Below, piece by piece: positions 17,982 to 27,500 of a stretch of DNA of 64,000 nt. A program made the position numbers and the translations under genes. Below the pieces are notes generated by a model that saw nothing but the letters and a program-made list of their open reading frames with translations, had not been told where the DNA came from and ran no database searches. Position 1 is the first letter of the stretch. Each line of letters opens with the position of its first letter. This DNA is from an uncultured Flavobacteriaceae bacterium (GTDB lineage Bacteria > Bacteroidota > Bacteroidia > Flavobacteriales > Flavobacteriaceae), in contig CALJVK010000004.1 in the NCBI GenBank assembly GCA_937773465.1, positions 19,249 to 83,248 on the forward strand, written 5' to 3'.

Positions 17982-19109
17982 ATGAAATATTTAAAATACA
18001 TAGGAATTGCTGCCCTAATTGGGGGAGTTTTATTTGCAACTGCTTTTTTTATTAAATCAAACAGTACATCATCAATAGTCTATGAAACGCAGACTTTAAT
18101 TACTGCTACTATTGAAGATAAAATTGTTGCAACTGGAAAAGTTTTACCTGAAGATGAGGTAAACGTTGTTCCTCAAATAGCGGGAATTATTCAAGAAATT
18201 TTAGTTGAGGAGGGTGACGAAGTATCAGCTGGAGATTTAATAGCTAGAATAAAAGTAGTTCCAAACGAGCAGACTCTTAATAGTGCTGAAGGTAGAGTGA
18301 AGAGTGCGCAAATTGTTTTAAAGAATTCTAAAATTGAGTTTGAAAGAAACAAAGCCCTTTTTTCAAAAGAAATTATTTCTGAGCAAGATTTTAATTCAGT
18401 AACACTTAGATACAATCAAGACATGCAAAACTTGTCGAACGCAAAAAGTGATTTACAAATAATTAAATTAGGATCTTCTGGAGGTTCAACAATTACAAAT
18501 ACAAATGTGAGAGCTACAGTTTCTGGAACAATTTTAGAAATTCCTGTAAAAGAGGGAGATCAAGTAATTCAGGCTAATACCTTCAATGCGGGTACTACAA
18601 TAGCTACAATAGCTGATTTAGATAAAATGATTTTTGAAGGTCAAGTTGATGAGGGTGAAGTTGGAAAACTTTCAGTTGATATGCCATTAGTAATAACTTT
18701 AGGAGCGATTGAGGGTAAGCAATATAAAGCTAAGCTAAGATTGATTTCTCCAAAAGGAACAGAGGTTGGAGGAGCTATACAATTTAAAATTGAAGGAGAA
18801 GTTTACTTAGATGATGAGTATGTAATAAGAGCTGGCTACAGTGCAAATGCATCTATAGTTTCAGAACGAAAAGTAAATGTAATTGCAATTAGTGAAGCCT
18901 TATTGCAATACGATTCAAAAACTAAAAAACCATATGTTGAAATCGAAACTTCTAATCAAAAATTTAAAAGACAAGACGTTAAGCTTGGTATTTCGGATGG
19001 AGTAAATGCAGAACTGATATCTGGTGTTTCAAAAACTGATAAAATTAAGGTTTGGAACAAAACTGAGCCAGATAAAAGAGGAGAGGAAGAAGATAATGGA
19101 TGGAATTAG
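17982..19109 (+). CDS. Periplasmic adaptor (membrane fusion) protein of the efflux system
   Basis: A 375-residue HlyD/MacA-type adaptor that bridges the inner-membrane transporter and the TolC-like channel. It starts with a membrane anchor (YIGIAALIGGVLFATAFFI). The split lipoyl domain is visible as VVPQIAGIIQEILVEEGDEV with DLIARIKV before the hairpin, and VRATVSGTILEIPVKEGDQV after it. The alpha-helical hairpin covers about residues 92-155. A beta-barrel (FEGQVDEGEVGKLSVDMPL) and a membrane-proximal domain follow. The acidic, charged C terminus (KTEPDKRGEEEDNGWN) is a little unusual. The TolC-like gene begins 22 bases downstream. Confidence 0.92.
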   Translation: MKYLKYIGIAALIGGVLFATAFFIKSNSTSSIVYETQTLITATIEDKIVATGKVLPEDEVNVVPQIAGIIQEILVEEGDEVSAGDLIARIKVVPNEQTLNSAEGRVKSAQIVLKNSKIEFERNKALFSKEIISEQDFNSVTLRYNQDMQNLSNAKSDLQIIKLGSSGGSTITNTNVRATVSGTILEIPVKEGDQVIQANTFNAGTTIATIADLDKMIFEGQVDEGEVGKLSVDMPLVITLGAIEGKQYKAKLRLISPKGTEVGGAIQFKIEGEVYLDDEYVIRAGYSANASIVSERKVNVIAISEALLQYDSKTKKPYVEIETSNQKFKRQDVKLGISDGVNAELISGVSKTDKIKVWNKTEPDKRGEEEDNGWN

Positions 19110-19131
19110 ACAATTAAAATCTAAAATAATT

Positions 19132-20550
19132 ATGAAAAAATTTGTAATAATATTTTTGGCTGTATTATGTTCTGGGAATCAATATTCACAAGAGCCTTGG
19201 ACTTTAGAAGCTTGCGTGAATAGAGCATTAGAGATGAATATTTCGATCAAACAATCTCAGTTAGAATATGCAGGTTCAGAAATAGATAGAAAAGGAGCAA
19301 TCGGAAACTTCCTTCCAAATATTAATATTGGAAGTAGCCACTCTTGGAATGTGGGGTTAAATCAAAATATTACAACAGGTCTTTTAGAAAATTTTACTAC
19401 TCAATTTTCTTCAATGAATCTAAATCTAAATGTCAATTTATATAATGGATTGCAAAACGTAAAAAGATTACACAGAGCAAATTTAGCTATTTTGGCAAGT
19501 CAGTACCAATTAGAGGATATGACAGAGAACGTTGCTCTAAGAGTAGCTAACTCATATTTGCAAATTCTGTTTAGTAAAGAATCTTTAGCTGTTCAAAATC
19601 TTCAACTAGAAATAACCAAAAAAGAGTTGACAAGAGTAAAAGAATTAGTGGATGGTGGAGTTGTTCCAAAAGGCGATGTTTATGAAATTGAAGCAAATTT
19701 AGCATCTCAAGAAAAAAATGTTGTTGATGCTCAAAATGCATATTTTCTTTCAAAGATTGCTCTTGCTCAGCTTATATTAATTGATGATTATGAAAATTTT
19801 GAAATTGCTAACGAGTCTTATGATATTCCTATTGCAAATGTTTTAGAGAAAACTCCAACAGAAATATTTAATTATGCAGTTGGAAATAAAAAAGATATAA
19901 AGATTAGTGAAACTAATGTTGAGATCGCAAAAAAGGATTTAGAGCTTTCTAAGTCGTTATTACAACCCAGACTATCCGCATTTTATTCTTACAGTACAAG
20001 AATTGGTTATAGTGACAGAATAGTTCCGACTGGTGAATTTGGATCAAATACTATTGGAGTTGTGGAGAGTACAAACGAAAAAGTCATAGCACCTTTTCCA
20101 ATTTATAAAAGTGAAAAGCCATTGTCTTTTTCTGAACAATTTGACTTGAATGCTGGACAAAATTTTGGACTTAGTCTTTCTATTCCAATTTTAAATAATC
20201 TATCTAATAGAACTAATGTAGATAGAACTAAAGTAAATATTTTAAGAAGTATTAATTCCTTAGAGCAGAAAAAATTAGATTTAGAAAACACAGTAAATCA
20301 ATCTTATAATGATGCTAAAGGCGCTTATAAAGCTTATGTGGCTTCTCAGAAATTAGTTAAAGCTAGAAATTCAGCTTTTGAATATGCTCAAAGCAAATTT
20401 GAAGTTGGAGCTATGAATTCTTTTGATTTCACTCAGGCAAAACAACGTTTTGAATTAGCGCAATCTGAATTGATTAGAACAAAATATGATTATATTTTTA
20501 AGCTTAAAGTATTAGAATTTTATTTTGGAGTTCCAATATCGGTAAATTAA
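19132..20550 (+). CDS. TolC family outer-membrane efflux channel
   Basis: A 472-residue TolC-type outer-membrane factor. I chose the ATG at 19132 because it begins a clean signal peptide (KKFVIIFLAVLCSGNQYSQ) with a Q-type cleavage site; the open frame extends upstream into the adaptor gene but without a signal. Two internal repeats of coiled helices and beta strands are visible: WTLEACVNRALEMNISIKQS with NLNVNLYNGLQNVKRLHRAN in the first half, and FNYAVGNKKDIKISETNVEI with NFGLSLSIPILNNLSNRTNV in the second. The family forms trimeric channels through outer membrane and periplasm. It is the last gene of the ABC/MFP operon and is followed by tsaB with no gap. Confidence 0.92.
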   Translation: MKKFVIIFLAVLCSGNQYSQEPWTLEACVNRALEMNISIKQSQLEYAGSEIDRKGAIGNFLPNINIGSSHSWNVGLNQNITTGLLENFTTQFSSMNLNLNVNLYNGLQNVKRLHRANLAILASQYQLEDMTENVALRVANSYLQILFSKESLAVQNLQLEITKKELTRVKELVDGGVVPKGDVYEIEANLASQEKNVVDAQNAYFLSKIALAQLILIDDYENFEIANESYDIPIANVLEKTPTEIFNYAVGNKKDIKISETNVEIAKKDLELSKSLLQPRLSAFYSYSTRIGYSDRIVPTGEFGSNTIGVVESTNEKVIAPFPIYKSEKPLSFSEQFDLNAGQNFGLSLSIPILNNLSNRTNVDRTKVNILRSINSLEQKKLDLENTVNQSYNDAKGAYKAYVASQKLVKARNSAFEYAQSKFEVGAMNSFDFTQAKQRFELAQSELIRTKYDYIFKLKVLEFYFGVPISVN

Positions 20551-21228
20551 ATGTCATATATTTTAAATATAGAATCCTCTTCTACTAATTGTTCTATTTC
20601 TTTAACAAAAGATGGTAAGTTACTTTCGTTAAAGGAGAAAAATGATGAAAAATATTCTCACTCAACTAAACTTCATTCTTATATCAATGAAGTTCTTAGC
20701 GACTCACAAATTAAGATCAAAGAATTGTCAGCCATAGCAGTTAGCAAAGGTCCTGGATCTTACACAGGATTAAGAATTGGAGTAGCCGCTGCTAAAGGGT
20801 TATGTTTTTCACTAGACATTCCATTAATATCAGTATCTACTCTTCTTATTTTATCTAAACAAATTAAAATTAGTTCAGGTTTAATATTACCAGTTTTAGA
20901 TGCAAGAAGAAACGAGGTTTATTCAGCTATATATGATACTAATTATAATTTAGTTAGAGAAGAAGCTCCTGAAATTATTGATCAAAATTCATTTGAGAAT
21001 TATTCAAAAGACAATGAAATATATTTTATTGGAAGTGGCCAAAAAAAATGTAATGAGTTAATTAAATCTAATGATAATTTGATTTTTTATAATAAAGAAA
21101 CCTTCCCTTCTTCTAATGAAATGGTTGATATCTCTTATCAAAAGTATTTAAATTCTGATTTTGAAGATCTTGCTTATTTTGAACCTGCTTATTTAAAGAA
21201 TTTTATTTTAGATAGCGTTAGCCGTTAA
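20551..21228 (+). CDS. tsaB: tRNA threonylcarbamoyladenosine biosynthesis protein TsaB
   Basis: TsaB is the scaffold partner of TsaD in making t6A37 on ANN-decoding tRNAs. The 225-residue protein has the ASKHA-fold N terminus ILNIESSSTNCSISLTKDGK, the signature ELSAIAVSKGPGSYTGLRIG and the following VAAAKGLCFSLDIPLISVST, all characteristic. It also contains LDARRNEVYSAIYD. Length fits the Bacteroidota form. The ATG directly follows the TolC stop, so it may be read from the efflux operon. Its 3' end overlaps the convergent Nfu gene by 11 bases. Confidence 0.95.
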   Translation: MSYILNIESSSTNCSISLTKDGKLLSLKEKNDEKYSHSTKLHSYINEVLSDSQIKIKELSAIAVSKGPGSYTGLRIGVAAAKGLCFSLDIPLISVSTLLILSKQIKISSGLILPVLDARRNEVYSAIYDTNYNLVREEAPEIIDQNSFENYSKDNEIYFIGSGQKKCNELIKSNDNLIFYNKETFPSSNEMVDISYQKYLNSDFEDLAYFEPAYLKNFILDSVSR

Positions 21229-22099
21229 CTGCGTTAACTTCAGAAATTTTTCCTGGCAACATATCTTTTAACATATTCTCAATACCGCTTTTTAAAGTAA
21301 TAGTTGACGAGGGACATCCGCTACACGCACCTTGAAGAATGACATTTACTTTTTGAGTAGTTGCATCGTAAGATTCAAACATAATATTGCCTCCGTCAGA
21401 TGCTACTGCAGGCTTAATGTTTTCATCTATAATTTTAATAATTTCTTTTGAAATATCATCAAATTCAACATTTGATTTTGTTTTGATTTGACTTTTAATT
21501 CTATCTTCAAAAACAATTGTATTATTATCTTGGATAAATGATCGAATAAATTCTCTAACATCCATCACGTTTTTATCCCAATTGTTTCCTTGTTTTTGAA
21601 TCAGTGAAACAAAATTAAAATCAAAGAACACTTCTTTAATAAATTCAAATCCAAATAATGATTTAGCTAATGGAGAGTCTTTAGTTTCATCTATTGATTT
21701 AAATTCATATACATCATCAACAATCTTTTTATTCACAACAAATTTCATTGCATTTGGATTTGGAGTGCTTTCAGCATAAACAGTAACTGGTGAAACTTTT
21801 TTAATTTCATTCTTACTTACCAATCCGCCTTTATTCAAAAATTCTTCTAATTGTGAGCAAAGTTCTTCTTGAACATCTTCCCATTTTAAAATATTAAGCT
21901 TTTCAATATAAACCGAATGCTTATTTAAAATAACCTTTTTTATAAATGGTAAATAAAATATTTGCTGAATTAATGGAAATTCATTTGTTTCTTCAATTTT
22001 TTCAAATTCAATTCTTTTTTCAGACAAAAAAATATTTGAATAAAACTCAAGCTCTTCTTCTCTACTTGTTTCTTTAAATTTAATTATATGTTTTTCCAT
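21218..22099 (-). CDS. NifU family iron-sulfur scaffold/carrier protein
   Basis: A 293-residue Nfu-type protein that carries and delivers Fe-S clusters. Two copies of the Nfu N-terminal domain appear to lie in front: one degenerate, about 1-95, and one clear at about 105-195 with VYAESTPNPNAMKFVVNKKI. They are followed by the C-terminal NifU domain with AVASDGGNIMFESYD and the CxxC cluster site in LQGACSGCPSSTITLKSGIE. Both cysteines needed for cluster binding are present. It overlaps murI by 20 bases at its start and tsaB at its end. Role and motif are firm; the gene name nfuA would be by analogy only. Confidence 0.9.
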   Translation of the reverse strand: MEKHIIKFKETSREEELEFYSNIFLSEKRIEFEKIEETNEFPLIQQIFYLPFIKKVILNKHSVYIEKLNILKWEDVQEELCSQLEEFLNKGGLVSKNEIKKVSPVTVYAESTPNPNAMKFVVNKKIVDDVYEFKSIDETKDSPLAKSLFGFEFIKEVFFDFNFVSLIQKQGNNWDKNVMDVREFIRSFIQDNNTIVFEDRIKSQIKTKSNVEFDDISKEIIKIIDENIKPAVASDGGNIMFESYDATTQKVNVILQGACSGCPSSTITLKSGIENMLKDMLPGKISEVNAVNG

Positions 22100-22871
22100 T
22101 TTGGATAGTTTTTATTTTAAAATTATTGGGTAATATTTTTTTTAATGTCCTGTCGCTCCCATTACAATAAAAGTCGTAATTAGGATTAATATTGCTTGCA
22201 ATTATGTTATTATTTGTAATTATTTTTTTAGTCTGTTTGGCAACAGCTTCTCCACTTTCAAGAACTTTAACATTACTTGGTAAAATTTTTATAATGCTGT
22301 CCTTGATTAATGGATAATGTGTACACCCTAAAACTAAATGATCAATATTTGACTTTATCATTGGATTCAAAAACTTTAAAAGTAAATCTTCAATTTCTGT
22401 GCCATTTAAAATTCCGTTTTCAATCATCTCTACCAATCCATCTCCGTTCTTTTCAATTATATTGATTTTAGAACAATAATCATTAGAAGTAATATTAAAT
22501 AAATTACTTGACAGGGTTCCTTTTGTCGCTAAAACACCTATGTTTCCGGTTTTAGTATTAATGGCTGCTGGTTTTATTGCTGGTTCCACACCTATAAAAG
22601 GCAATTTAAAGGCCTCTCTCAATAAAGATATGCTATTTGTAGTAGCTGTATTACAAGCTACTACGATTACTTTACAACCTTTATTCGTTAACCATTCGCT
22701 GTTTATTAAACTTAATTCTTGAATTTCTTTTTTAGACTTATTTCCGTAAGGAGAGTTAAGATTATCGGATAAGTATAAAATGTTTTCTTTAGGTAATAGT
22801 TTTTGAATTGATTTAAAAACTGTCACTCCACCAATACCTGAATCGAAAATACCAATCGGTGAATTATTCAT
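22080..22871 (-). CDS. murI: Glutamate racemase
   Basis: MurI makes D-glutamate for peptidoglycan. The 263-residue protein begins with PIGIFDSGIGGVTVFKSIQK, carries the first catalytic cysteine in VIVVACNTATTNSISLLRE and the second in HLVLGCTHYPLIKDSI, and contains the substrate loop ILYLSDNLNSPYGNKSKKEI. Length and motifs are normal for the aspartate/glutamate racemase superfamily. It is a cytoplasmic enzyme. The gene overlaps the downstream Nfu gene by 20 bases, so the two are co-translated. A terminator separates it from the ompH genes upstream. Confidence 0.96.
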   Translation of the reverse strand: MNNSPIGIFDSGIGGVTVFKSIQKLLPKENILYLSDNLNSPYGNKSKKEIQELSLINSEWLTNKGCKVIVVACNTATTNSISLLREAFKLPFIGVEPAIKPAAINTKTGNIGVLATKGTLSSNLFNITSNDYCSKINIIEKNGDGLVEMIENGILNGTEIEDLLLKFLNPMIKSNIDHLVLGCTHYPLIKDSIIKILPSNVKVLESGEAVAKQTKKIITNNNIIASNINPNYDFYCNGSDRTLKKILPNNFKIKTIQNGKTYN

Positions 22872-22885
22872 GATATAAAAATAAA

Positions 22886-22917
22886 AAAAAACTACCTAAC
22901 ATAATTAGGTAGTTTTT
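22886..22917 (-). terminator. Rho-independent terminator after the bamA-ompH cluster
   Basis: ACTACCTAA at 22891-22899 pairs perfectly with TTAGGTAGT at 22905-22913 around a 5-base loop, and flanking A and T runs extend the stem. On the minus strand the hairpin is followed by a T-run (A-run at 22883-22890). It ends transcription from the OmpH genes before murI. The stem has A/T runs on both sides, so it could work in both directions. Confidence 0.8.
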
Positions 22918-22943
22918 ATATGGTAATAAATGATTAAAATTTA

Positions 22944-23450
22944 TTAAAACCCTAATTCTTTTTTTACGTCTTCAATTAAATCTTTTCCGTCAGATAGTAT
23001 TAAACTTCCACCTTGAGTTCCGTCAATTACATAATCGTAACCTAGACCTCTAGCAACTTTTTGTATTGCGGCTCTAGCTTTTTCAATCAAAGGCTTTAGT
23101 AAGTCCGCTTGTTTCTTTTGGATATCTTGCGACGCAGTTTGTTGATATTGTTGAATATTTTGTTCCATTCCAGCTAGCTCTTTTTGACGTGCTTGGTTTG
23201 TCACATCAGTTTGATTTTGTGCATCAGCTGAATACGTTTGTAATTTAGTTTGATATTCCTTCATAGATGCGTCAATTTCAGTAGCATAGGTTTTTTGAAG
23301 TTTTTCAAGTTGTGCTTGAGCTTCTTTTACTTCTGGCATTTCGCTAATAAGTGATTGACTGTCAATGTGTGCAATTTTACTTTGAGCTGTTACAGAAACT
23401 GTAACTAATAATAATAAAAATACTGCTGTTAATTTTTTAAAAGTTTTCAT
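22944..23450 (-). CDS. OmpH/Skp family periplasmic chaperone (second copy)
   Basis: A 168-residue Skp-like protein. It has a signal peptide (TFKKLTAVFLLLLVTVSVTA, cut after TAQ) and the OmpH N-terminal strand KIAHIDSQSLISEMPEVKEA. A long coiled coil covers about residues 45-125, rich in Gln and Lys, and the C-terminal segment KVARGLGYDYVIDGTQGG and LILSDGKDL completes it. Skp forms trimers that hold unfolded outer-membrane proteins for BamA. It follows a longer OmpH paralogue and bamA on the same strand, which fits that task. Tandem ompH genes after bamA are the rule in Bacteroidota. Confidence 0.93.
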   Translation of the reverse strand: MKTFKKLTAVFLLLLVTVSVTAQSKIAHIDSQSLISEMPEVKEAQAQLEKLQKTYATEIDASMKEYQTKLQTYSADAQNQTDVTNQARQKELAGMEQNIQQYQQTASQDIQKKQADLLKPLIEKARAAIQKVARGLGYDYVIDGTQGGSLILSDGKDLIEDVKKELGF

Positions 23451-23472
23451 TTTTTTGAACTTTAATTTAGGG

Positions 23473-24204
23473 TTATTTTTTTTTTCTTAATTCTAAAAGA
23501 CTATCTCTTTTTCTTTTAAAGGCTTCTCTTTTTTCTTCTTTTTGTTTTAAAATTAATTCTCTTCTTGATTTAATTTCTTGAGATTTTTTTAACTTTTTTT
23601 CTTCTATTTCTTTCTTTTTTGCTTCTAATTCTGGATTAAAACTTTCTTCGCTGAATTCGAGATTTAACTTTTCTAATTTCTCGGATCTTAAAATACTTTT
23701 TAAAACCAGGTCGCTAATATCGTATTTTTTTTCGGAATATAGAACAATTGCATCAGCAGATTGATCAAATATTTTATCAAATTTCTTTTGTTTTGCGATT
23801 GATTGGACAACATTTAAAACTTGGTCTTGAATTGGTTTGATTAATAAAAGTTCTTGTACAACCCAATCTCCATTGACTCCAAATCGTTTTTCCTTGTAAT
23901 CGTTCATTTGTTTAACTTCAAATTCAATTTCTGATTCTCTGTCATCAACTAAATCTTTAGTAAGTAAAGGTCTTTCTATTTCTAAACTATCCTTTAGGTT
24001 ATCTATAAACTTTGATTTTAAATCTATTTCTTTTTTCCACTCTCCAATTTTTTCTTCTAATTGTTGACTAGCAATTGTATAGTCTTCCATTTTAGATAAA
24101 ATATACTCCATGTCAATAATACCTATTCTTTCGCTTTTTTGAGAAAAAGAGTGTTGTATTGAAACTGAGATAATTAAGAAAAATATTAAAAATTTAGTTT
24201 TCAT
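23473..24204 (-). CDS. OmpH/Skp family periplasmic chaperone (long copy)
   Basis: A 243-residue Skp-like protein with signal peptide (KFLIFFLIISVSIQHSFSQ), OmpH strand RIGIIDMEYILSKMEDYTIA and coiled-coil segments. It has IAKQKKFDKIFDQSADAIVLY where the family has its C-terminal strand. Beyond that it carries an extra highly charged Lys/Glu/Arg helix (about residues 180-243, e.g. KKKEIEEKKLKKSQEIKSRR), longer than usual for Skp. This tail could be a coiled coil or a nucleic-acid/polyanion-like binding tail; its role is not known. It sits between bamA and the shorter ompH. Confidence 0.9.
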   Translation of the reverse strand: MKTKFLIFFLIISVSIQHSFSQKSERIGIIDMEYILSKMEDYTIASQQLEEKIGEWKKEIDLKSKFIDNLKDSLEIERPLLTKDLVDDRESEIEFEVKQMNDYKEKRFGVNGDWVVQELLLIKPIQDQVLNVVQSIAKQKKFDKIFDQSADAIVLYSEKKYDISDLVLKSILRSEKLEKLNLEFSEESFNPELEAKKKEIEEKKLKKSQEIKSRRELILKQKEEKREAFKRKRDSLLELRKKK

Positions 24205-24235
24205 TAGACTAATCTATGCAATAAAGATATGATTT

Positions 24236-26791
24236 CTAAAAGTTTTGACCGATCACAAAATGTGTTTCCCAGCCGTGAGCATTAAGATCTCCTGCAAATT
24301 GACTGTCAAAACCATATCCAAAGTCAATTCCTAGTAATCCAAATGCTGGCATAAAAATACGTATACCTAATCCTGCAGATCTTTTTGCGTTGAAAGGATT
24401 AAATTCTCTAAAACTATCGTAACCATTTCCAGATTCCAGAAATGTTAAAGCAAAAATAGATGCAGCTGGTTTTAAGGTTATAGGATATCTTAATTCCAAT
24501 GAAAATTTATTGTAAATAGTAGATCCATCCTGACTAGATAGTGATTGATTAGTATAACCTCTTAAAGCTACTGTTTCTCTACCATCCATGGCATACTGGG
24601 ACATTCCGTCTCCACCAAGGTAAAATCTGTCAAAAGGAATAATCCCTCTCTTATTGTTATACGCTCCTAAAAATCCAAATTCTGCATGAGTTTTTAAAAC
24701 AAACTTATCTATTAGTCTTGTGTACCAAGTTCCATTGAACTTGATTTTATAAAATTCTAGCCATTTAAATCTTTCTTGATCAATTAGAGCTTGGTCTGGT
24801 TCACCATCTTCATTTTGGTATTCCGCCTGATTTTCTAAATCATCGTAATCAATACCGTTAAACAAAGAGTAGGGTAATGATAATTTAGCACTTAAAGCAA
24901 ATTGAGATCCACCTAAAGGAAATACTGGATTTACAAAAGTATTGTCTCTTGAAAGAATAACATTATAAAATATATTATTTGATTTACCATCTCCAAAAGT
25001 AAATAGACCAGTATAGTAATTACTTAAATTATAATATTGATATCCTAAAGATTGACTAAGTTGAAAATAATCATCTGGAACTCTTAATTTTTTTGCTAAC
25101 CCTATTTGAGCCCCTGTTATTTCAAAAAACTGATCTTTATTGGCTTGACCAGTGAAGTAGTCGTATCTATATTGTTTAGTTCTTGAAATAGAGGTTGAAA
25201 AAGAAACAGGTTGTCTTCCTCCAAGCCATGGTTCTGAAAAGGAAAAACTAGCAGTATTGTAAAACCTGTTGGCTTGAAGTCTCACTGACAAGGCTTGCCC
25301 ATCTCCCATAGGAAGGGGTTTGTATGCAGCTTTGTCTTTTAGACCTCTTACTGAAAAGTTGTTAAATGATAATCCTAATGTTCCAATAAAGCCACCGCCT
25401 CCATAACCACCTTGAAGTTCTACTTGACTAGCACCTTTTTCCACTAGACCATATTCAATATCAACAGTTCCAAAATTTGGATCAACATTTTTAAAATCAG
25501 GACTAATTTGTTCAGGATCAAAGAATCCCATTTGACCAAGTTCTCTAACGGTTCTAACAATTTGAGATTTACTATAAATATTACCAGGTTTAGTTCTTAA
25601 TTCACGATGTATAACATGATCGTTAGTTCTTGTATTCCCAACCACAGTTATTTTATTGAAATAGGCTGGTTTTCCTTCAACAACTCTTATTTCAAAGTTT
25701 ATTGTATCGTTTAAAACAGAAACTTCAACTGGATTTATGTTTGAAAATAAGTAACCGTTGTTTTGGTATAAATTTGAAAGGTCTTCTCCGTCAGGTTTAG
25801 TATTATCAGAAATTCTTTTCTTTAATAAAACTCCATTATATGTATCTCCTTTAAAAAGCCCTAAAGCTCTTGCGAGTTGTGCATCCGAATAAACAGAATT
25901 TCCAAGAAATGCTATATCTCCAAAGTAATATCTATTACCTTCCTGAAGGTCAATATTAATAGTTATTCTATTTTTATCTGTTATAACAGAATCACTGATT
26001 ATCCTAGCATCACGGTAACCTTTTTCTTTATAAAAATCTAAAATCGAATTCAAATCTTCTCTATATTCTTTTTCAATGAATTTTGATTTTTTCCAAAACC
26101 TTCCAAGTAATTTTGTTTTGGTTTTTTTCATCTTCTTTTTTAGTTTAGAAGACTTTGTAAGTTCGTTTCCTGTAAAATTAATTTGATCAATTTTGACTCT
26201 ATCTCCAAGATCAACATTAATTAACATTTTACTAAAATTAACTTCACTTGAATCTGGTAATATGTTTATTGAAACTTTTGTATTTAAAAACCCGTCTTTT
26301 TTGTACTTATTAATTATATAGTTTTTGGTGGTTTTGATAAAATTTTCAGTAATTTTTTTTCCTTTTTTTAGTTCTGTTTCAGAGATTATTGTTTCAGTCT
26401 TAGATTTTTTTAAACCAGTGATTTTGAACTCAGATAAAGTTGGCAGTTCTAATATGTCAATTTGAATACTTGCTTCACCATTTTCAATATTTGTTAAGTA
26501 AAAATTAATATCACTAAATAAGTCTAATTTCCAAAGTTTACTGATTATAGCACTAATTTCTTCTCCTGGAATTCTGATTTTTTGACCTTCTTTAAGTCCA
26601 GTATAAGTTATTACAGTTTGTTCATTAAAGTTTTTTAGGCCAGAAACTGAAACCTCTTTTAAAACATACTCGTTGCCTTTAACATAAGATGTTTCTTGAG
26701 CAACAGAATTAAAACTTAATAATGCGACTGTTAGTATTGTTAAATACTTACTAAAAGTTAACGAGTTTTTTTTATTAATTAATTTTTCCAA
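24236..26791 (-). CDS. bamA: Outer-membrane protein assembly factor BamA
   Basis: BamA inserts beta-barrel proteins into the outer membrane. The protein has a signal peptide (SKYLTILTVALLSFNSVAQ) and five POTRA domains over about residues 40-430 (for example VLKEVSVSGLKNFNEQTVIT and FNKITVVGNTRTNDHVIHRE). The 16-strand barrel follows, including EKGASQVELQGGYGGGGFIG, the loop-6 VALRGYTNQSL motif (VRGF/Y equivalent) and a terminal aromatic ending in FVIGQNF. I start at a TTG (26791), which puts a normal-length signal peptide at the N terminus and overlaps uppS by 17 bases; an ATG at 26827 would add 12 residues and overlap uppS by 53 bases. Gene order uppS-bamA-ompH-ompH is standard in this group. 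Confidence 0.95.
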   Translation of the reverse strand: MEKLINKKNSLTFSKYLTILTVALLSFNSVAQETSYVKGNEYVLKEVSVSGLKNFNEQTVITYTGLKEGQKIRIPGEEISAIISKLWKLDLFSDINFYLTNIENGEASIQIDILELPTLSEFKITGLKKSKTETIISETELKKGKKITENFIKTTKNYIINKYKKDGFLNTKVSINILPDSSEVNFSKMLINVDLGDRVKIDQINFTGNELTKSSKLKKKMKKTKTKLLGRFWKKSKFIEKEYREDLNSILDFYKEKGYRDARIISDSVITDKNRITINIDLQEGNRYYFGDIAFLGNSVYSDAQLARALGLFKGDTYNGVLLKKRISDNTKPDGEDLSNLYQNNGYLFSNINPVEVSVLNDTINFEIRVVEGKPAYFNKITVVGNTRTNDHVIHRELRTKPGNIYSKSQIVRTVRELGQMGFFDPEQISPDFKNVDPNFGTVDIEYGLVEKGASQVELQGGYGGGGFIGTLGLSFNNFSVRGLKDKAAYKPLPMGDGQALSVRLQANRFYNTASFSFSEPWLGGRQPVSFSTSISRTKQYRYDYFTGQANKDQFFEITGAQIGLAKKLRVPDDYFQLSQSLGYQYYNLSNYYTGLFTFGDGKSNNIFYNVILSRDNTFVNPVFPLGGSQFALSAKLSLPYSLFNGIDYDDLENQAEYQNEDGEPDQALIDQERFKWLEFYKIKFNGTWYTRLIDKFVLKTHAEFGFLGAYNNKRGIIPFDRFYLGGDGMSQYAMDGRETVALRGYTNQSLSSQDGSTIYNKFSLELRYPITLKPAASIFALTFLESGNGYDSFREFNPFNAKRSAGLGIRIFMPAFGLLGIDFGYGFDSQFAGDLNAHGWETHFVIGQNF

Positions 26792-27494
26792 ATCTTCTTT
26801 CTCTTTTTTGATAATCTTCCAAAGCATCTAAAAAATCTTCTTTTTTAAAATCAGGCCAAAGTACGTCAGTAAAATACATTTCTGCATATGCTATTTGCCA
26901 TAGCAAGAAGTTACTAACTCTTTTTTCACCACCTGTTCTAATCAAAAGATCTACATTAGGTAAATTTCGGGTGTAAAGATGCTCATTTATTATGTTTTCA
27001 TCAATATTTTTTACAGAAATTATGTTATTTTTAACTTTATTAGAAACTTCTCTGATAGCATTTACAATTTCTTGTTTAGATCCGTAGCTAATTGCTAAAT
27101 TTAAATTTAGTTTTTTGTTGTTTTTTGTCTCTGAAATTATGCTTTCTAATTTTGATTTTGGTTTATTTTTAAGGGAATCCAAATCTCCTAAAACATTTAA
27201 TTTAATATTATTTTCAATAAGCGAAACTCTTTCTTTGTCTATAGAATAAACTAACAAATCCATTAGCGCATTGACTTCAAATTTTGGTCTATTCCAGTTT
27301 TCTGTAGAAAAGACAAAAAGTGTTAGATTTTTGATACCAAGTTTAATGGATTGATTTATACATTCTTTAACAGATTTAGTTCCGTTTTCATGGCCAAATG
27401 CTCTTTTTTTTCCTATTTTTTTTGCCCATCTACCATTACCATCCATTATTATGGCAACATGATTTGGTAAATAAGTGAAATCTTTTTTGTTCAT
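26775..27494 (-). CDS. uppS: Isoprenyl (undecaprenyl diphosphate) synthase
   Basis: UppS makes the C55 lipid carrier for peptidoglycan and surface glycan synthesis from isopentenyl diphosphate. The 239-residue cis-prenyltransferase carries all five conserved regions: HVAIIMDGNGRWAKK with the catalytic Asp, RAFGHENGTKSVKECI, LTLFVFSTENWNRPK, NLNLAISYGSKQEIVNAI and DLLIRTGGEKRVSNFLLWQI followed by YAEMYFTDVLWPDF. Length is normal. It lies between DUF6089 and bamA on the minus strand with short spacings, in an envelope-biogenesis cluster. Confidence 0.96.
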   Translation of the reverse strand: MNKKDFTYLPNHVAIIMDGNGRWAKKIGKKRAFGHENGTKSVKECINQSIKLGIKNLTLFVFSTENWNRPKFEVNALMDLLVYSIDKERVSLIENNIKLNVLGDLDSLKNKPKSKLESIISETKNNKKLNLNLAISYGSKQEIVNAIREVSNKVKNNIISVKNIDENIINEHLYTRNLPNVDLLIRTGGEKRVSNFLLWQIAYAEMYFTDVLWPDFKKEDFLDALEDYQKRERRFGKIN

Positions 27495-27500
27495 AATATT

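Noticed and set aside
19024..19131. Upstream extension of the TolC-like gene into the adaptor gene
   Set aside because: The extension has no signal peptide, while the ATG at 19132 begins a perfect one.
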